A DNA stretch of 64,000 nt from Tangfeifania diversioriginum (GCA_945873105.1 CAMCBW010000001.1:1-64000); one strand, 5' to 3'. Positions 10,801-18,907 are shown, numbered from the stretch's first letter. The notes: generated by a model from the sequence alone, not told the origin. A program made the numbers and translations.

Positions 10801-11061
10801 AACTTCAATGCTGCCTCTTCCAGGTGGCTGCTCAGTTCTACCTATTACTCGCTCAGGAATATCAATATATCTTACAGCTTCAAACCGAATGTGTTGAAGA
10901 AATTGGATATGAATGCCTTGCGCGTTTATCTTTCCGCAGAGAACCTTGCATTGATCTCTTCCAAGAAGGGACTCGATCCAACCCAGAATTTTAGCGGTAG
11001 TGTCTTGAACGATGTTGGATTCAACAGAATTCTAACTTTAGGTGTTAATGTAAACTTCTAA
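7879..11061 (+). CDS. SusC/RagA-family TonB-dependent outer-membrane transporter (SusC2)
   Basis: A 1060-residue SusC transporter. The start at 7879 begins the signal peptide MKKFSLLLTFLCLIG, cleaved after VFSQ; an upstream in-frame ATG (7846) adds eleven residues with no role. The regulatory domain (about 22-105, TVTDMEGRFTLKIP), the DEVVVVAFG segment, the plug (about 115-235, with NPSDIETINFLKDAASTALYG and GSNGVIMITTKKG) and the barrel ending in VNVNF follow in order. It pairs with SusD2 13 bases downstream. The first 110 residues closely parallel SusC1, suggesting that the two loci share ancestry, while the barrels diverge, as expected for different substrates. Confidence 0.95.
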   Translation: MKKFSLLLTFLCLIGTQLVFSQTRDVSGVVTSADDGSTIPGASIVVKGTTVGTVTDMEGRFTLKIPNGAKNLTISFVGFAATDVAITDAKTYKIVLQSERVAVDEVVVVAFGTAKKSSLTGAITSVNAASLEKRPVTNVLSALSGTAAGVQVNTSYGQPGSDPTIRIRGFGSVNYSSEPLIVLDGSPFNGVMANINPSDIETINFLKDAASTALYGARGSNGVIMITTKKGKKEKLSINTTISQGVSGRGLPEYDRIDAFQYYPIMWESLRNSLVTATRPIDQASILASGSTSNGIVSQLGYNPYKGIANDQVVGVDGKLNPAANTLLWDDTDWYSPVEQLGNRTDATVTANGGSEMVDYYLSAGYTSDHGWIKKTDYERITARGNINVTPKKWLTFGANISASYNTSNSANTDSNTGYANPVYFARTMGPIYPVYLHNRATGDYLLDAMGERQWDIGGQVIQDGITYGARAQNNGRHGIAEHMLNDRSFERNTVQSRVYSEFSFLKDFKFRLSNSIDINNAYSGRYENTKVGDGAPSGRSTRTNSVRYTITNSQILTYNKNFGKHEVKVMAGHEAYKNQYKELYGFRQGQVIPDNSELINFTTTNSLSSYVDNHRTEGFISRATYGYENGKYTFETSFRRDGSSKFESQVRWGNFYSFGGGWKINSESFLSDVKWVDLLKLRASYGLNGNDGGISYYAWQVLYNYNFNAAEPGYIQSTVPGNPALQWETTAQTDVGVEFSIFNNLLRGTVDWYNKESRDLIFAVPLAPTTGYTSQNRNIGKLFNRGFEVDLTAQIVKSKNFSFNLNVIAATNKNQITELPEKNREKGIISGSYKRVEGGSIYDYWLRQWYGVDPANGDALYLFDEALVWADTDCKTMADGQKVTSNQAKAKYDWAGTSMPDVFGSVTPSFSVYGIDISMQFNYSIGGKSYDNNWASLMSTGGMGSAKSVDILDRWTTPGQITNVPRMDNSKTTNFNAASSRWLLSSTYYSLRNINISYSFKPNVLKKLDMNALRVYLSAENLALISSKKGLDPTQNFSGSVLNDVGFNRILTLGVNVNF

Positions 11062-11074
11062 AAGTATTGATGTT

Positions 11075-12571
11075 ATGAAAAAGTTAAGAATTTATATTTT
11101 GATGTTGGCGGCAGGATTGCTGATGATTCCAACCTCCTGCTCTAACGATTTCCTGGAAACCCGGCCGACCGATCAGCTATCCGGGGGTGAGGTCTTTACC
11201 ACCATATCAGGAGCCTGGGGCGCGCTCAACGGAGTTCACCGGTCTATGTACAACCAGTACAACAGTACACAAGCCCACGGAGGTTTTGCCGGTTTGTATG
11301 AGCACATTGATTTCTTGGGAACAGACAACTTGTTTAATAGTACGGCAAGTACATGGTTCTTAAATACCTACAAATGGGTTGACCATCGGAATCAGAAGTC
11401 GGGAACTGTTCTGTATTGGACAAATCTCTACCGGATGATTGGAAATATCAACCAGATTATCAACAACATTGACAATATTGTTGGTTCCGACAATGAGAAG
11501 AAATATGTCAAGGGTCAGGCACTGGCTTACAGGGCATGGGCTCATTTTATGTTGGTACAGCTTTGGGCCGACAGGTATGTTCCCGGGGGAGCCAATAGTC
11601 AGTTGGGGGTACCTTACATGGAGCAGATCACCTACGATGGTCAAAAGCGGAATACCGTTGCTGAGGTGTACACCAAAATCAATGCTGATCTTACGGCTGC
11701 CATTACCAATTTGGAGGGTTACAACAGGGCCAACAAATCCCATTTGAACAAGTCAGTTGCTCAGGCACTTCAGGCTCAGGTGGCCCTTGTGCAAGGAAAC
11801 TGGTCACAGGCTGCTACATTGGCCAATGCTGCAAAAGTCGGCTATACCTTTATGTCAGCTGCGCAACATCTGGATGGTTACAGACTTCAGACCAATCCGG
11901 AGAATTTGTGGTCGAGTTATGTCCAGGAGGACCAGACACTCTATTTCTACTCTTTCTACGCCTATATGTCGCACAATTATAACTCTACCGTAATCCGTAC
12001 CTGTCCGAAGTCGATTTCCAAAGAGCTGTACGATAAGATTGCAGCGACCGATGTAAGGAAGGGTTTCTGGTATCCAACAGCTGTAGCGCTTAAGCTTCCT
12101 GAAGTACCACCGAATGGTGTGAGATACAACTACATGAGTTCGAAATTTAAAGCCGTATCTGTTTCTGATAGTCGTGGCGACTTCCCATGGATCAGGGTAG
12201 CAGAGGTATACCTGATCGAGGCAGAAGCCTTGGCACGTTCAGGCAAGGAAGCTGAGGCAAGAGATGTCCTCTACCTGTTGGCAAAAAATAGAAATCCGGC
12301 CTATGTGCTTTCCGCTAACACAGGCCAGGCCTTGGTCGATGAGATATTGGTACAGCGTAGAGTCGAACTTTGGGGCGAAGGCAGGAACTGGACCGATTTG
12401 AAGCGGTTAAACCTTCCTATGATCCGGACTGTTGGTCCAACCGCAGGACAGGGTGCGCACGTGGAGGCTTACTGTGCAGTTTCAAATGTTCCGGCAGGCG
12501 GAAGTCTGTGGACCTGGATGATCCCGCAAGACGAGATCGACGCCAATCCACTGATCGTACAAAATCCTTGA
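11075..12571 (+). CDS. SusD/RagB-family lipoprotein (SusD2)
   Basis: A 498-residue SusD protein that caps SusC2 and binds its substrate at the cell surface. The signal peptide ends at the lipobox cysteine 22 (MIPTSC). The SNDFLETRPTDQLS opening, the ALAYRAWAHFMLVQLWADR helix and the late block VQRRVELWGEGRNWTDLKR are typical of classical RagB/SusD. It starts 13 bases after SusC2 and is followed by a terminator at 12609-12650. There are no further genes in the operon, so this is a minimal SusCD pair without enzymes. Confidence 0.95.
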   Translation: MKKLRIYILMLAAGLLMIPTSCSNDFLETRPTDQLSGGEVFTTISGAWGALNGVHRSMYNQYNSTQAHGGFAGLYEHIDFLGTDNLFNSTASTWFLNTYKWVDHRNQKSGTVLYWTNLYRMIGNINQIINNIDNIVGSDNEKKYVKGQALAYRAWAHFMLVQLWADRYVPGGANSQLGVPYMEQITYDGQKRNTVAEVYTKINADLTAAITNLEGYNRANKSHLNKSVAQALQAQVALVQGNWSQAATLANAAKVGYTFMSAAQHLDGYRLQTNPENLWSSYVQEDQTLYFYSFYAYMSHNYNSTVIRTCPKSISKELYDKIAATDVRKGFWYPTAVALKLPEVPPNGVRYNYMSSKFKAVSVSDSRGDFPWIRVAEVYLIEAEALARSGKEAEARDVLYLLAKNRNPAYVLSANTGQALVDEILVQRRVELWGEGRNWTDLKRLNLPMIRTVGPTAGQGAHVEAYCAVSNVPAGGSLWTWMIPQDEIDANPLIVQNP

Positions 12572-12608
12572 TTAATTTGACAATGTGTTAATTCGACGAT
12601 TCGACAAT

Positions 12609-12650
12609 AAAAAAAAGCCCGTCAGATTTATTTCTGATGGGCTTTTTTTT
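12609..12650 (+). terminator. Intrinsic terminator after SusD2
   Basis: A 16-bp stem (AAAAAAGCCCGTCAGA with TCTGATGGGCTTTTTT, one G-T pair) with a short T-rich loop. Flanking A and T runs let it work in both directions, but it ends the SusC2 operon. Confidence 0.9.
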
Positions 12651-12688
12651 GAAGGATAAAGTACGTCACGAATTTGGTGCGATGAACC

Positions 12689-12731
12689 GTAGAGACGTTG
12701 CATGCAACGTCTCTACATGCAACGTCTCTAC
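12689..12731. repeat. Perfect 28-bp palindrome with an extra half copy
   Basis: Positions 12689-12716 form a perfect 28-base palindrome whose half is GTAGAGACGTTGCA. The half ATGCAACGTCTCTAC is then repeated once more at 12717-12731. It sits between the SusD2 terminator and the convergent dnaB. It looks like a dispersed REP-type element. Confidence 0.85.
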
Positions 12732-12753
12732 ATGTGGCAATCATTCAAAATTT

Positions 12754-14313
12754 TCAAAAAGGCGTGTCATCAGCGAAGCTTGCGCCTGGCCTGCCAAAGT
12801 CTGATTTGCCACGGTCGCTATCCGTGTGACTGGGTTCCGCATTCATTTTGGAATGAAATACATTTCTCCCCTTGGTTTCGTGGAGGTTACCAATCGGATG
12901 CTCCTCCTGTGACGATTCTAGATTGTTGAATTGTGCCAGGTGTGCCTTGAACGATAGATGAAACTCTCCTACGGCTCCATTACGGTGCTTTGCCACAATT
13001 ATCTCGGCAATTCCTTTAAGGGAATTACCCTCAGCATCGCTCTGAATGCCGTAATATTCAGGTCGATGTATGAACATGACCATATCGGCATCCTGCTCAA
13101 TGGCACCCGATTCGCGCAAATCGGAAAGTTGCGGTCTTTTCCCCTCCCTCGATTCAACCGATCGGTTCAACTGGGAGAGGGCAATGATCGGGACATTGAT
13201 CTCCTTGGCAATGGCTTTCAGGTTGCGGGAGATCATACTGACCTCCTGCTCACGGTTACCCCTTATGTCACCTCCTGCGGTCATCAACTGGAGGTAATCG
13301 ACGATGACGATCCCAATGTTGTACTGCATCTTCAACCTCCGGCATTTGGCCCTGAATTCGAAGATGGAGAGGGCAGGGGTATCGTCGATGAAGAGGGGTG
13401 CCTCTTCCAGGTTCTTTAATTTCCGGTTGAATACTTCCCATTCCCAGTTTTCGAGTCGTCCGCTCTTGATTTTATCTGAACCCAGTTCAGTTTCGGCAGA
13501 AATCAAGCGGTTGACCAGCTGTAGCGATGACATCTCCAGGGAGAATACGGCAACGGGCACCTTGTGGATGGCAGCCATGTTTCTGGCCATCGTTAGTACA
13601 AAGGCGGTCTTTCCCATGGCAGGTCTGGCCGCAATGATGATCAGGTCTGTTTTTTGCCAGCCGCTGGTAATTTGGTCAAGTTTGTTGAATCCGGAAGGAA
13701 TTCCACTGAGCCCGTCCGGCTTCTTTGAGTTAATCTCGATCTGTTCCACGGCCCGTTGAAGCAGGGGTTTGATGGGCTGCGACTCTTTGGTAATGTTTCC
13801 TTCGGTAACCCTGAAGAGGGAAGATTCGGCAAAGTCGATCAGGTCGTTCAGCTCCATGGCATCGTCGTACGACTTCCCCTGGATCTCGGAGGAGATCAGG
13901 ATCAACTCCCGTTGAATGAACTTTTGGGCAATGATCCGGGCATGAAATTCGATGTGGGCTGCCGAAGCTACCCGACTGGTTAACTGGGTGATGTATAGTG
14001 GTCCCCCAACTTCGTCCAGCTCCCCCTTGTTTTTCAATGCCTGGGTAACTACCAGCAAATCGATGGGTTTCTCTTTGGCTGCCAACTCTTTGATGGCATT
14101 GAAGATCTTCTTGTGCTCCTCCTTGTAAAAACTTTCAGGTCTCAAAATGGCCTGAACGGTATGGTATGCATCCTTCTCCAGCATCAAGGCCCCCAGCACA
14201 GCCTCCTCCACTTCAACGGCCTGGGGCGGAACCTTGCCATAATAGGCATTCAGTTGTTCAATGGTGTTGCCTGCAGGTTTCTTGTTGCGGTAGTTGTTGG
14301 GTGATTCGGCCAT
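12754..14313 (-). CDS. dnaB: Replicative DNA helicase DnaB
   Basis: The hexameric 5'-3' helicase that unwinds DNA at the replication fork. The 519 residues carry the N-terminal primase-binding domain (about 28-130, starting VPPQAVEVEEAVLGALM) and a RecA-type ATPase domain. The Walker A is ARPAMGKTAF near 229, the Walker B is IVIVDYLQLM near 336, and RESGAIEQDADMVMFIHR follows. The length is normal and there is no intein. The C-terminal tail of about 55 residues after FNNLESS is low-complexity and polar. A -7-like box CAAAGGTA (14358-14365, read on the minus strand as TACCTTTG) lies upstream. Confidence 0.98.
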   Translation of the reverse strand: MAESPNNYRNKKPAGNTIEQLNAYYGKVPPQAVEVEEAVLGALMLEKDAYHTVQAILRPESFYKEEHKKIFNAIKELAAKEKPIDLLVVTQALKNKGELDEVGGPLYITQLTSRVASAAHIEFHARIIAQKFIQRELILISSEIQGKSYDDAMELNDLIDFAESSLFRVTEGNITKESQPIKPLLQRAVEQIEINSKKPDGLSGIPSGFNKLDQITSGWQKTDLIIIAARPAMGKTAFVLTMARNMAAIHKVPVAVFSLEMSSLQLVNRLISAETELGSDKIKSGRLENWEWEVFNRKLKNLEEAPLFIDDTPALSIFEFRAKCRRLKMQYNIGIVIVDYLQLMTAGGDIRGNREQEVSMISRNLKAIAKEINVPIIALSQLNRSVESREGKRPQLSDLRESGAIEQDADMVMFIHRPEYYGIQSDAEGNSLKGIAEIIVAKHRNGAVGEFHLSFKAHLAQFNNLESSQEEHPIGNLHETKGRNVFHSKMNAEPSHTDSDRGKSDFGRPGASFADDTPF

Positions 14314-14357
14314 AATTCGCTAATAATCAATTGTTGTGTGAGTTTATCTCGATTTTT

Positions 14358-14365
14358 CAAAGGTA
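14358..14365 (-). promoter_or_regulatory. Candidate -7 box of dnaB
   Basis: TACCTTTG on the minus strand, 45 bases upstream of the dnaB ATG. No clear -33 element was seen at the expected distance. Confidence 0.4.
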
Positions 14366-14478
14366 GTGAAGAGAAGCCAAAAACCATCTTTTTTATTTTG
14401 TAGACCATCCAAAACCATCCCTGCCTGAATCAGTTGTTTAGGTAATACCAACAGTTTTATCAACAAAAGTTATGCACC

Positions 14479-14548
14479 AATGTGGAAAACTTATGGTAAA
14501 AGTAAAAATTTGCCAAAGTTTCCACATTTTCACATTTCCACATTTTCC
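14479..14548. repeat. Mosaic repeat element at the ddl 3' end
   Basis: Units of the type AATGTGGAAA/AATGTGAAA run back from within the end of ddl. The block at 14516-14528 (AAGTTTCCACATT) is inverted relative to 14479-14492 with one base inserted. The ddl stop codon (14530-14532) lies inside one unit. Confidence 0.7.
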
Positions 14549-15507
14549 TGAATAATCTCCGTCAGCAGATCCGTCAAATTCAATCCTGCCGCTTTCACCT
14601 GCTGTGGGATAAAACTGGTGGCGGTCATTCCGGGTACGGTATTGATCTCCAGAAAGAAAAAGGTATCCTCTTTGAGGATGTAATCCACCCTGACGATCCC
14701 TTTGCAATTGCACAGGTCATAGATATATGAGGAGAGCTCCTGTACTTTCAGGGTCAACTCCGTACTGATTCTGGCAGGAGTAATCTCTTCAGCCATGCCG
14801 GGAGTATATTTCGCCTCGTAGTCAAAAAATTCATTCTTGGGGATCACTTCGGTGACAGGCAATAGCAATTTCTTTGAACCAACTCTAACCACTCCGCAGG
14901 TAAACTCTTTTCCGTCAATGAATTGCTCGATAAGTATTTCCGAACTTTCCAGGAATGCTTTGTCGACTGCAGCTGTAAGATCCTCCTCTTTTTTTACTTT
15001 CGTGACCCCGAAACTGGATCCTCCGGCACTTGGCTTGACAAAGAGTGGCAGTGATAGCTGGTTCACCACTGCTGCAGGATTCCATTTTTCGCCCGCATGA
15101 AGCCGCAGTGAGCGGGCCATTGGGATCCCATACGATTGAAGGTACTTGTTACAAAAATTCTTGTTGAAGGTAAGAGCAGAAGATTGCACACCGCAGGAGG
15201 AGTAAGGGATTCCAAGCATTTCAAAATAGCCTTGCAGGTTGCCATCCTCTCCCGGTGTTCCGTGAATCATGATGTAGGCATACTCCAGTCTGACCGGTTT
15301 TCCATCCAGTACAAAGGAAAAGTCACCCTTGTCGATGGAGGCTATCTCCTTTTCACCATCCAGGACCTTCCACGCTCCATTCCGTATGGAGACCAGCCAG
15401 GGAGTAAAAAGGCTGCGATCGATGGCGCTGAATACATTGGCACTACTTTTTATGGAAACAACATATTCGGAGGAGTCTCCGCCGGCGACTATCGCGATAT
15501 TTCTCAT
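14530..15507 (-). CDS. ddl: D-alanine--D-alanine ligase
   Basis: A cytoplasmic ATP-grasp enzyme that joins two D-alanines for the peptidoglycan stem peptide. The 325 residues show the N-terminal GGDSSEYVVS loop, the ATP-grasp part with LPLFVKPSAGGSSFGVTKV, the FIDGKEFTCGV block, and the metal-binding EINTVPGMTATSFIPQQ near 285-300. It lies downstream of rluD and the PASTA gene on the same strand, a cell-wall grouping common in Bacteroidota. The last residues (ENVEM) and the stop codon are encoded by units of the repeat array that follows, so the C-terminus seems to have been rewritten by it. Confidence 0.96.
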   Translation of the reverse strand: MRNIAIVAGGDSSEYVVSIKSSANVFSAIDRSLFTPWLVSIRNGAWKVLDGEKEIASIDKGDFSFVLDGKPVRLEYAYIMIHGTPGEDGNLQGYFEMLGIPYSSCGVQSSALTFNKNFCNKYLQSYGIPMARSLRLHAGEKWNPAAVVNQLSLPLFVKPSAGGSSFGVTKVKKEEDLTAAVDKAFLESSEILIEQFIDGKEFTCGVVRVGSKKLLLPVTEVIPKNEFFDYEAKYTPGMAEEITPARISTELTLKVQELSSYIYDLCNCKGIVRVDYILKEDTFFFLEINTVPGMTATSFIPQQVKAAGLNLTDLLTEIIQENVEM

Positions 15508-15693
15508 AATGTGAAAACTAATGTGAAAATTGGGAAATTGGGAAATGTGAAAATTAATGTGAAAATTGGGAAATGTGAAAATAAAGAAATGTACCCAATG
15601 TCCAAAGTAAAATAAATTAAATAAGAATGTGAAGGCATTATTTATTATTTACTTCAAATCTTATTAATTTTCACATTTCCCAATTTCCACATT
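15508..15693. repeat. Mosaic inverted-repeat element filling the rluD-ddl spacer
   Basis: The spacer is built from units AATGTGAAAATTGGG and GGGAAATGTGAAAAT starting directly beside the ddl start codon. The arm 15556-15582 is nearly the reverse complement of 15667-15693 (27 bp, one mismatch region), separated by 84 AT-rich bases. The right arm ends 3 bases from the rluD stop codon. Confidence 0.85.
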
Positions 15694-15696
15694 TGT

Positions 15697-16758
15697 TCAT
15701 TCCCGGTTTACGACATAGCTTCGCCACTTTTCAACACAGGCTTCCATATCATCGGGTAGTTCGGAATCAAAGATCATCTCCTGGTGGGTTGTGGGGTGGA
15801 TAAATCCAAGTGTTTTGGCATGCAATGCCTGTCGGGGAAGCAGGGCAAAGCAATTCTCCACAAATTGCTTGTATTTGGCGAAGGTTGTCCCCTTCAAAAT
15901 TTTGTTCCCACCATACACCTCATCGTTGAAGAGCGGATGGCCGATCTCTTTCATGTGGACCCTGATCTGGTGGGTACGCCCTGTCTCCAGGGTGCACTCA
16001 ACCAGGTTCACATAACCCAGCCGCTCCAGGACCCTGTAATGGGTCACTGCTGGTTTGCCGTGGTCCCCGTTGGGGTAGACGGTAAAAACCTGGCGATCCT
16101 TGGTACTGCGCCCAATATTTCCCTCAATGGTGCCTGTGTCGGCGGCCAGGTTTCCCCACACCAATGCCACGTATTGCCTTTGGGTCGTTTTTCGAAAAAA
16201 CTGCATGGCCAGGTTGAGTTTGGCATGTTCTGTTTTAGCAACCAACAACAATCCTGAGGTATTCTTGTCTATGCGGTGTACCAATCCGGGTCTCGGATCG
16301 TCGCCTCCGTACAGGGGAAGTCCCATAAATCTGAAAGCCAAAGCATTGACAAGTGTTCCGCTGTAATTCCCGTGTCCAGGATGTACCACCAAACCCGGAG
16401 GTTTGTTAACTACCAGTAGCTCTTCATCCTCGTAAACGATGTTCAATGGAATATCCTCCGGAATGATTTTCAACTCCCTTCGTGGATAATCCATGACGAC
16501 AGTCACTTCATCGTTGGGCTTTACCCTGTAGTTGGATTTTACAGGCTTCCCATTGACCAGAATACTCTCAGCCTCTGCTGCCTGCTGGATACGGTTTCTG
16601 GAGGTTCCGAGAATGCGGTTGGATAGGAATTTATCGACCCGCATCAGCCCTTGACCAGGATCTGCTATAAAACGATGGTGTTCGAACTGTCCGGCCAGTT
16701 CTTCGTTGTCTTCGGGAAGATCTGTCTCCTCATCAAAAAAATCCTCTTTTTGGCTCAT
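15697..16758 (-). CDS. rluD: RluA-family 23S rRNA pseudouridine synthase (RluD-like)
   Basis: Isomerises uridines to pseudouridine in 23S rRNA, expected at the helix 69 sites for RluD. The 353 residues have an S4 RNA-binding domain (about 38-98, GLMRVDKFLSNRILGTSRNRIQ) and a catalytic domain with the signature RPGLVHRIDKNTSGLLLVAK, whose catalytic aspartate is residue 164. LETGRTHQIRVHMKEIGHPL is the second family motif. An acidic 35-residue extension precedes the S4 domain. The gene starts 17 bases after the PASTA gene, so they are probably cotranscribed. Confidence 0.93.
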   Translation of the reverse strand: MSQKEDFFDEETDLPEDNEELAGQFEHHRFIADPGQGLMRVDKFLSNRILGTSRNRIQQAAEAESILVNGKPVKSNYRVKPNDEVTVVMDYPRRELKIIPEDIPLNIVYEDEELLVVNKPPGLVVHPGHGNYSGTLVNALAFRFMGLPLYGGDDPRPGLVHRIDKNTSGLLLVAKTEHAKLNLAMQFFRKTTQRQYVALVWGNLAADTGTIEGNIGRSTKDRQVFTVYPNGDHGKPAVTHYRVLERLGYVNLVECTLETGRTHQIRVHMKEIGHPLFNDEVYGGNKILKGTTFAKYKQFVENCFALLPRQALHAKTLGFIHPTTHQEMIFDSELPDDMEACVEKWRSYVVNRE

Positions 16759-16775
16759 GGGCTGAAAGATACCAA

Positions 16776-17555
16776 TTATTCTTTTATTCTGGCCGAGAGA
16801 ACCAGGTTGATGGAACTTCCGGCCGGTACTACGATGGTAGAGTCGGCAACCGGAAACTGGCTGATCACAGTAGCTGATATTGAATCGGCATGGCTGTTCA
16901 CGGAACCATCGTAGACGACCGATCCGGTCTGCAGTTGCCGCTCATTGAGTATCACAAGGAGGTCGGCCATGGTCATCCCCAAAAGGTCTGGTACGAAGGT
17001 ATCATTGGCACTAAAGCTCTGCCCGACTACCAGGTCGACGGTTGAACCGGTATCCATGCGGGTCCCGGGAGGTATTGGTGCCCCGTTGTTTTTTTGTTCC
17101 AGCACAAGGTCATTGAATTCAGAGGGCCTAAATTCTATCCTGCCCACCAAAAAACCTTTGGATTCAAGCAAAACCCTGGCCTGACGAAGTGAGATATCGG
17201 TTACCTGCGGAACTATTTCCTGTCCAGGTACAGAGGTTACCAGTGTGAGGTAAATCTTTCTGCCTGATTTGATCCTGTGTCCCGGTAGCGGATTTTGGAT
17301 CAATATAGTCCCGGCTTTCTTGTCTGCTTTGTAGACTGAATCTTCCACTTCGAAACGCAGGTCCAGTTTTTTAGACGCCTGCCTGGCTTCTGAGATGGTC
17401 ATTCCGGTGAAATCGGGGATAGACAGGCTTTCTCCGCGGTGGGTATACAAGGAGAGGATCATCATGGTAATCCAGAGCAACACCAGGGTAAGGACTACTG
17501 CGGCCAGCAGGTGTTTTCTGAATAATTTACTGAGGAAGAATTCCTTAAGGGCCAT
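16776..17555 (-). CDS. PASTA-domain membrane protein
   Basis: A 259-residue protein with a short cytoplasmic tail, one membrane segment (about 17-37) and three extracytoplasmic PASTA repeats at about 44-106, 107-180 and 185-256. Each has the IPDFTGM or VPDLLGM opening typical of the fold that binds muropeptides or other wall components. No kinase or transpeptidase domain is attached, unlike PASTA kinases and PBPs. It is upstream of rluD and ddl in the same direction, the usual Bacteroidota arrangement, which suggests a role linked to the cell wall. The exact function is unknown. Confidence 0.85.
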   Translation of the reverse strand: MALKEFFLSKLFRKHLLAAVVLTLVLLWITMMILSLYTHRGESLSIPDFTGMTISEARQASKKLDLRFEVEDSVYKADKKAGTILIQNPLPGHRIKSGRKIYLTLVTSVPGQEIVPQVTDISLRQARVLLESKGFLVGRIEFRPSEFNDLVLEQKNNGAPIPPGTRMDTGSTVDLVVGQSFSANDTFVPDLLGMTMADLLVILNERQLQTGSVVYDGSVNSHADSISATVISQFPVADSTIVVPAGSSINLVLSARIKE

Positions 17556-17600
17556 AGGGGCAAGTTAAGATTGTTGGCTGTAAAATTAGGTTTTTTTCTT

Positions 17601-17718
17601 TAAGAAGTGCCTAAAGTGCACTAAAGTGCCTAATGTGCCTAAAGAAATTAGATCCTAATGTTGGGGGTCCGCAACTCTAGGCACATTAGGCACTTTAGCG
17701 CACTTTAGGCACTTCTTA
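17601..17718. repeat. 40-bp inverted repeat of AAGTGCCTA units at the mqnE 3' end
   Basis: The arm 17601-17640 is a tandem of 9-bp units (AAGTGCCTA and variants). Arm 17679-17718 is its reverse complement with one mismatch in 40 bases. The 38-base spacer holds GTCCGCAACTC at 17667-17677, immediately before the right arm. The mqnE stop codon (17705-17707) and its last codons (RSA) lie inside the right arm. The whole could form a very long hairpin in the mqnE transcript. Confidence 0.93.
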
Positions 17719-18829
17719 TTTCCCTGTAAAGGGTATCCCGCTCTACGGCGATGTAACCGGCACCTTCAATCATCTCGACCAGCTGAGCCGTGGTGGCAGT
17801 AGGCGCCTGTTCTTCGGCACCTGCCATGGAGTATATTTTGGTGGTATCGTCAATGGTTCCGTCCAGATCATCGACTCCAAAGGCCAGTGAGAGCTGGGCA
17901 ACCTGCTTTCCGATCATGGGCCAGTAAGCCTTCAGGTGTGGGATATTGTCAAGAAAAATGCGGGAGACCGCATAATTACGAAGATCTTCCACCGTTGTCT
18001 GTTCCTCAATGTGAGAAAACCGGTTGTTGTAATGACGGAATTTTAGCGGGATAAAGGCGTTGAATCCACTGGTCTCATCTTGCAGGCTTCGCAACCTGGT
18101 GAGGTGATCGATCCGTTGCGAATAGTCTTCCAGCAGTCCATAGAGCATGGTTGAATTGGTGGGGATTCCCAATTGGTGGGCGATGCGGTGTATGTTGAGC
18201 CAACCTTCGGATCCGGTCTTGTCGGGACAGATTTTAGACCGCAAGGTTTCGTCAAAGATTTCGGCTCCCCCTCCGGGCATGGAGACCAGTCCCGCCTCTT
18301 TCAGGAGCATTAACCCCTCCCTGATTCCCATGGAGGCAAAATTGCACATGGCATCTATCTCCACCGCCGTAAAAGCCTTGATCTGTACATCCGGCAGAAT
18401 CCTCTTTATTTCACGGAGCAGCTCTGCATAGAAATGCACATCCCTGTCGGGATGGACTCCTCCCACAACATGAATCTCCGTAATTCCGGAGCGTGAATGC
18501 TTTTCTGCCAGTTCAACCAGCTCGCTGATACCCAGCTCCCAGCAGCCTTCTTCCCCTTTTTTCCTACGGTAGGAGCAGAAAGCACAATGGTTGACGCAGA
18601 TGTTGGTGGGTTCAAGGTGGATGTTACGGTTGAAATAGACCTTTTTCCCATTGATCCTGTGGCGCACATGATCCGCCAAAACAGCCAAAAAAGGCAGTGA
18701 GCCTTCCCGGTAGAGGAGAATTCCCTCTTCGGGAGTGACGCGTTTGCCTGCAGCTACATTTTCTGCGACCTGAATTAATTTGTGGGAGATCCCTGTTTGA
18801 GAAAAGAGTGAAAATAGGGTGGCCGGCAT
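17705..18829 (-). CDS. mqnE: Aminodeoxyfutalosine synthase MqnE (radical SAM)
   Basis: A radical-SAM enzyme of the futalosine route to menaquinone. It joins the 3-enolpyruvyl benzoate product of MqnA to an adenosyl radical, giving aminodeoxyfutalosine. With the start at 18829 (MPATLFSLF) it has 374 residues. The iron-sulfur cluster cysteines are 78, 82 and 85 (NICVNHCAFCSYRR). DDLDGTIDDTTKIYSMAGAE and the C-terminal VERDTLYR fit MqnE better than MqnC. A 26-residue longer form is possible but lacks conserved features. No other mqn gene is nearby. The 3' end overlaps a long inverted repeat. Confidence 0.9.
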   Translation of the reverse strand: MPATLFSLFSQTGISHKLIQVAENVAAGKRVTPEEGILLYREGSLPFLAVLADHVRHRINGKKVYFNRNIHLEPTNICVNHCAFCSYRRKKGEEGCWELGISELVELAEKHSRSGITEIHVVGGVHPDRDVHFYAELLREIKRILPDVQIKAFTAVEIDAMCNFASMGIREGLMLLKEAGLVSMPGGGAEIFDETLRSKICPDKTGSEGWLNIHRIAHQLGIPTNSTMLYGLLEDYSQRIDHLTRLRSLQDETSGFNAFIPLKFRHYNNRFSHIEEQTTVEDLRNYAVSRIFLDNIPHLKAYWPMIGKQVAQLSLAFGVDDLDGTIDDTTKIYSMAGAEEQAPTATTAQLVEMIEGAGYIAVERDTLYREIRSA

Positions 18830-18859
18830 ATTGATTTGGATTTTCGATTTTGGACAAGG

Positions 18860-18867
18860 CAAAGTTA
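18860..18867 (-). promoter_or_regulatory. Candidate -7 box of mqnE
   Basis: TAACTTTG on the minus strand, 30 bases upstream of the chosen ATG. It supports the shorter MqnE start, since the longer form would begin upstream of this box. Confidence 0.45.
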
Positions 18868-18907
18868 GGTTTTTTGTCAGAATTTTAATCGGTTTACACC
18901 AAAGCAC

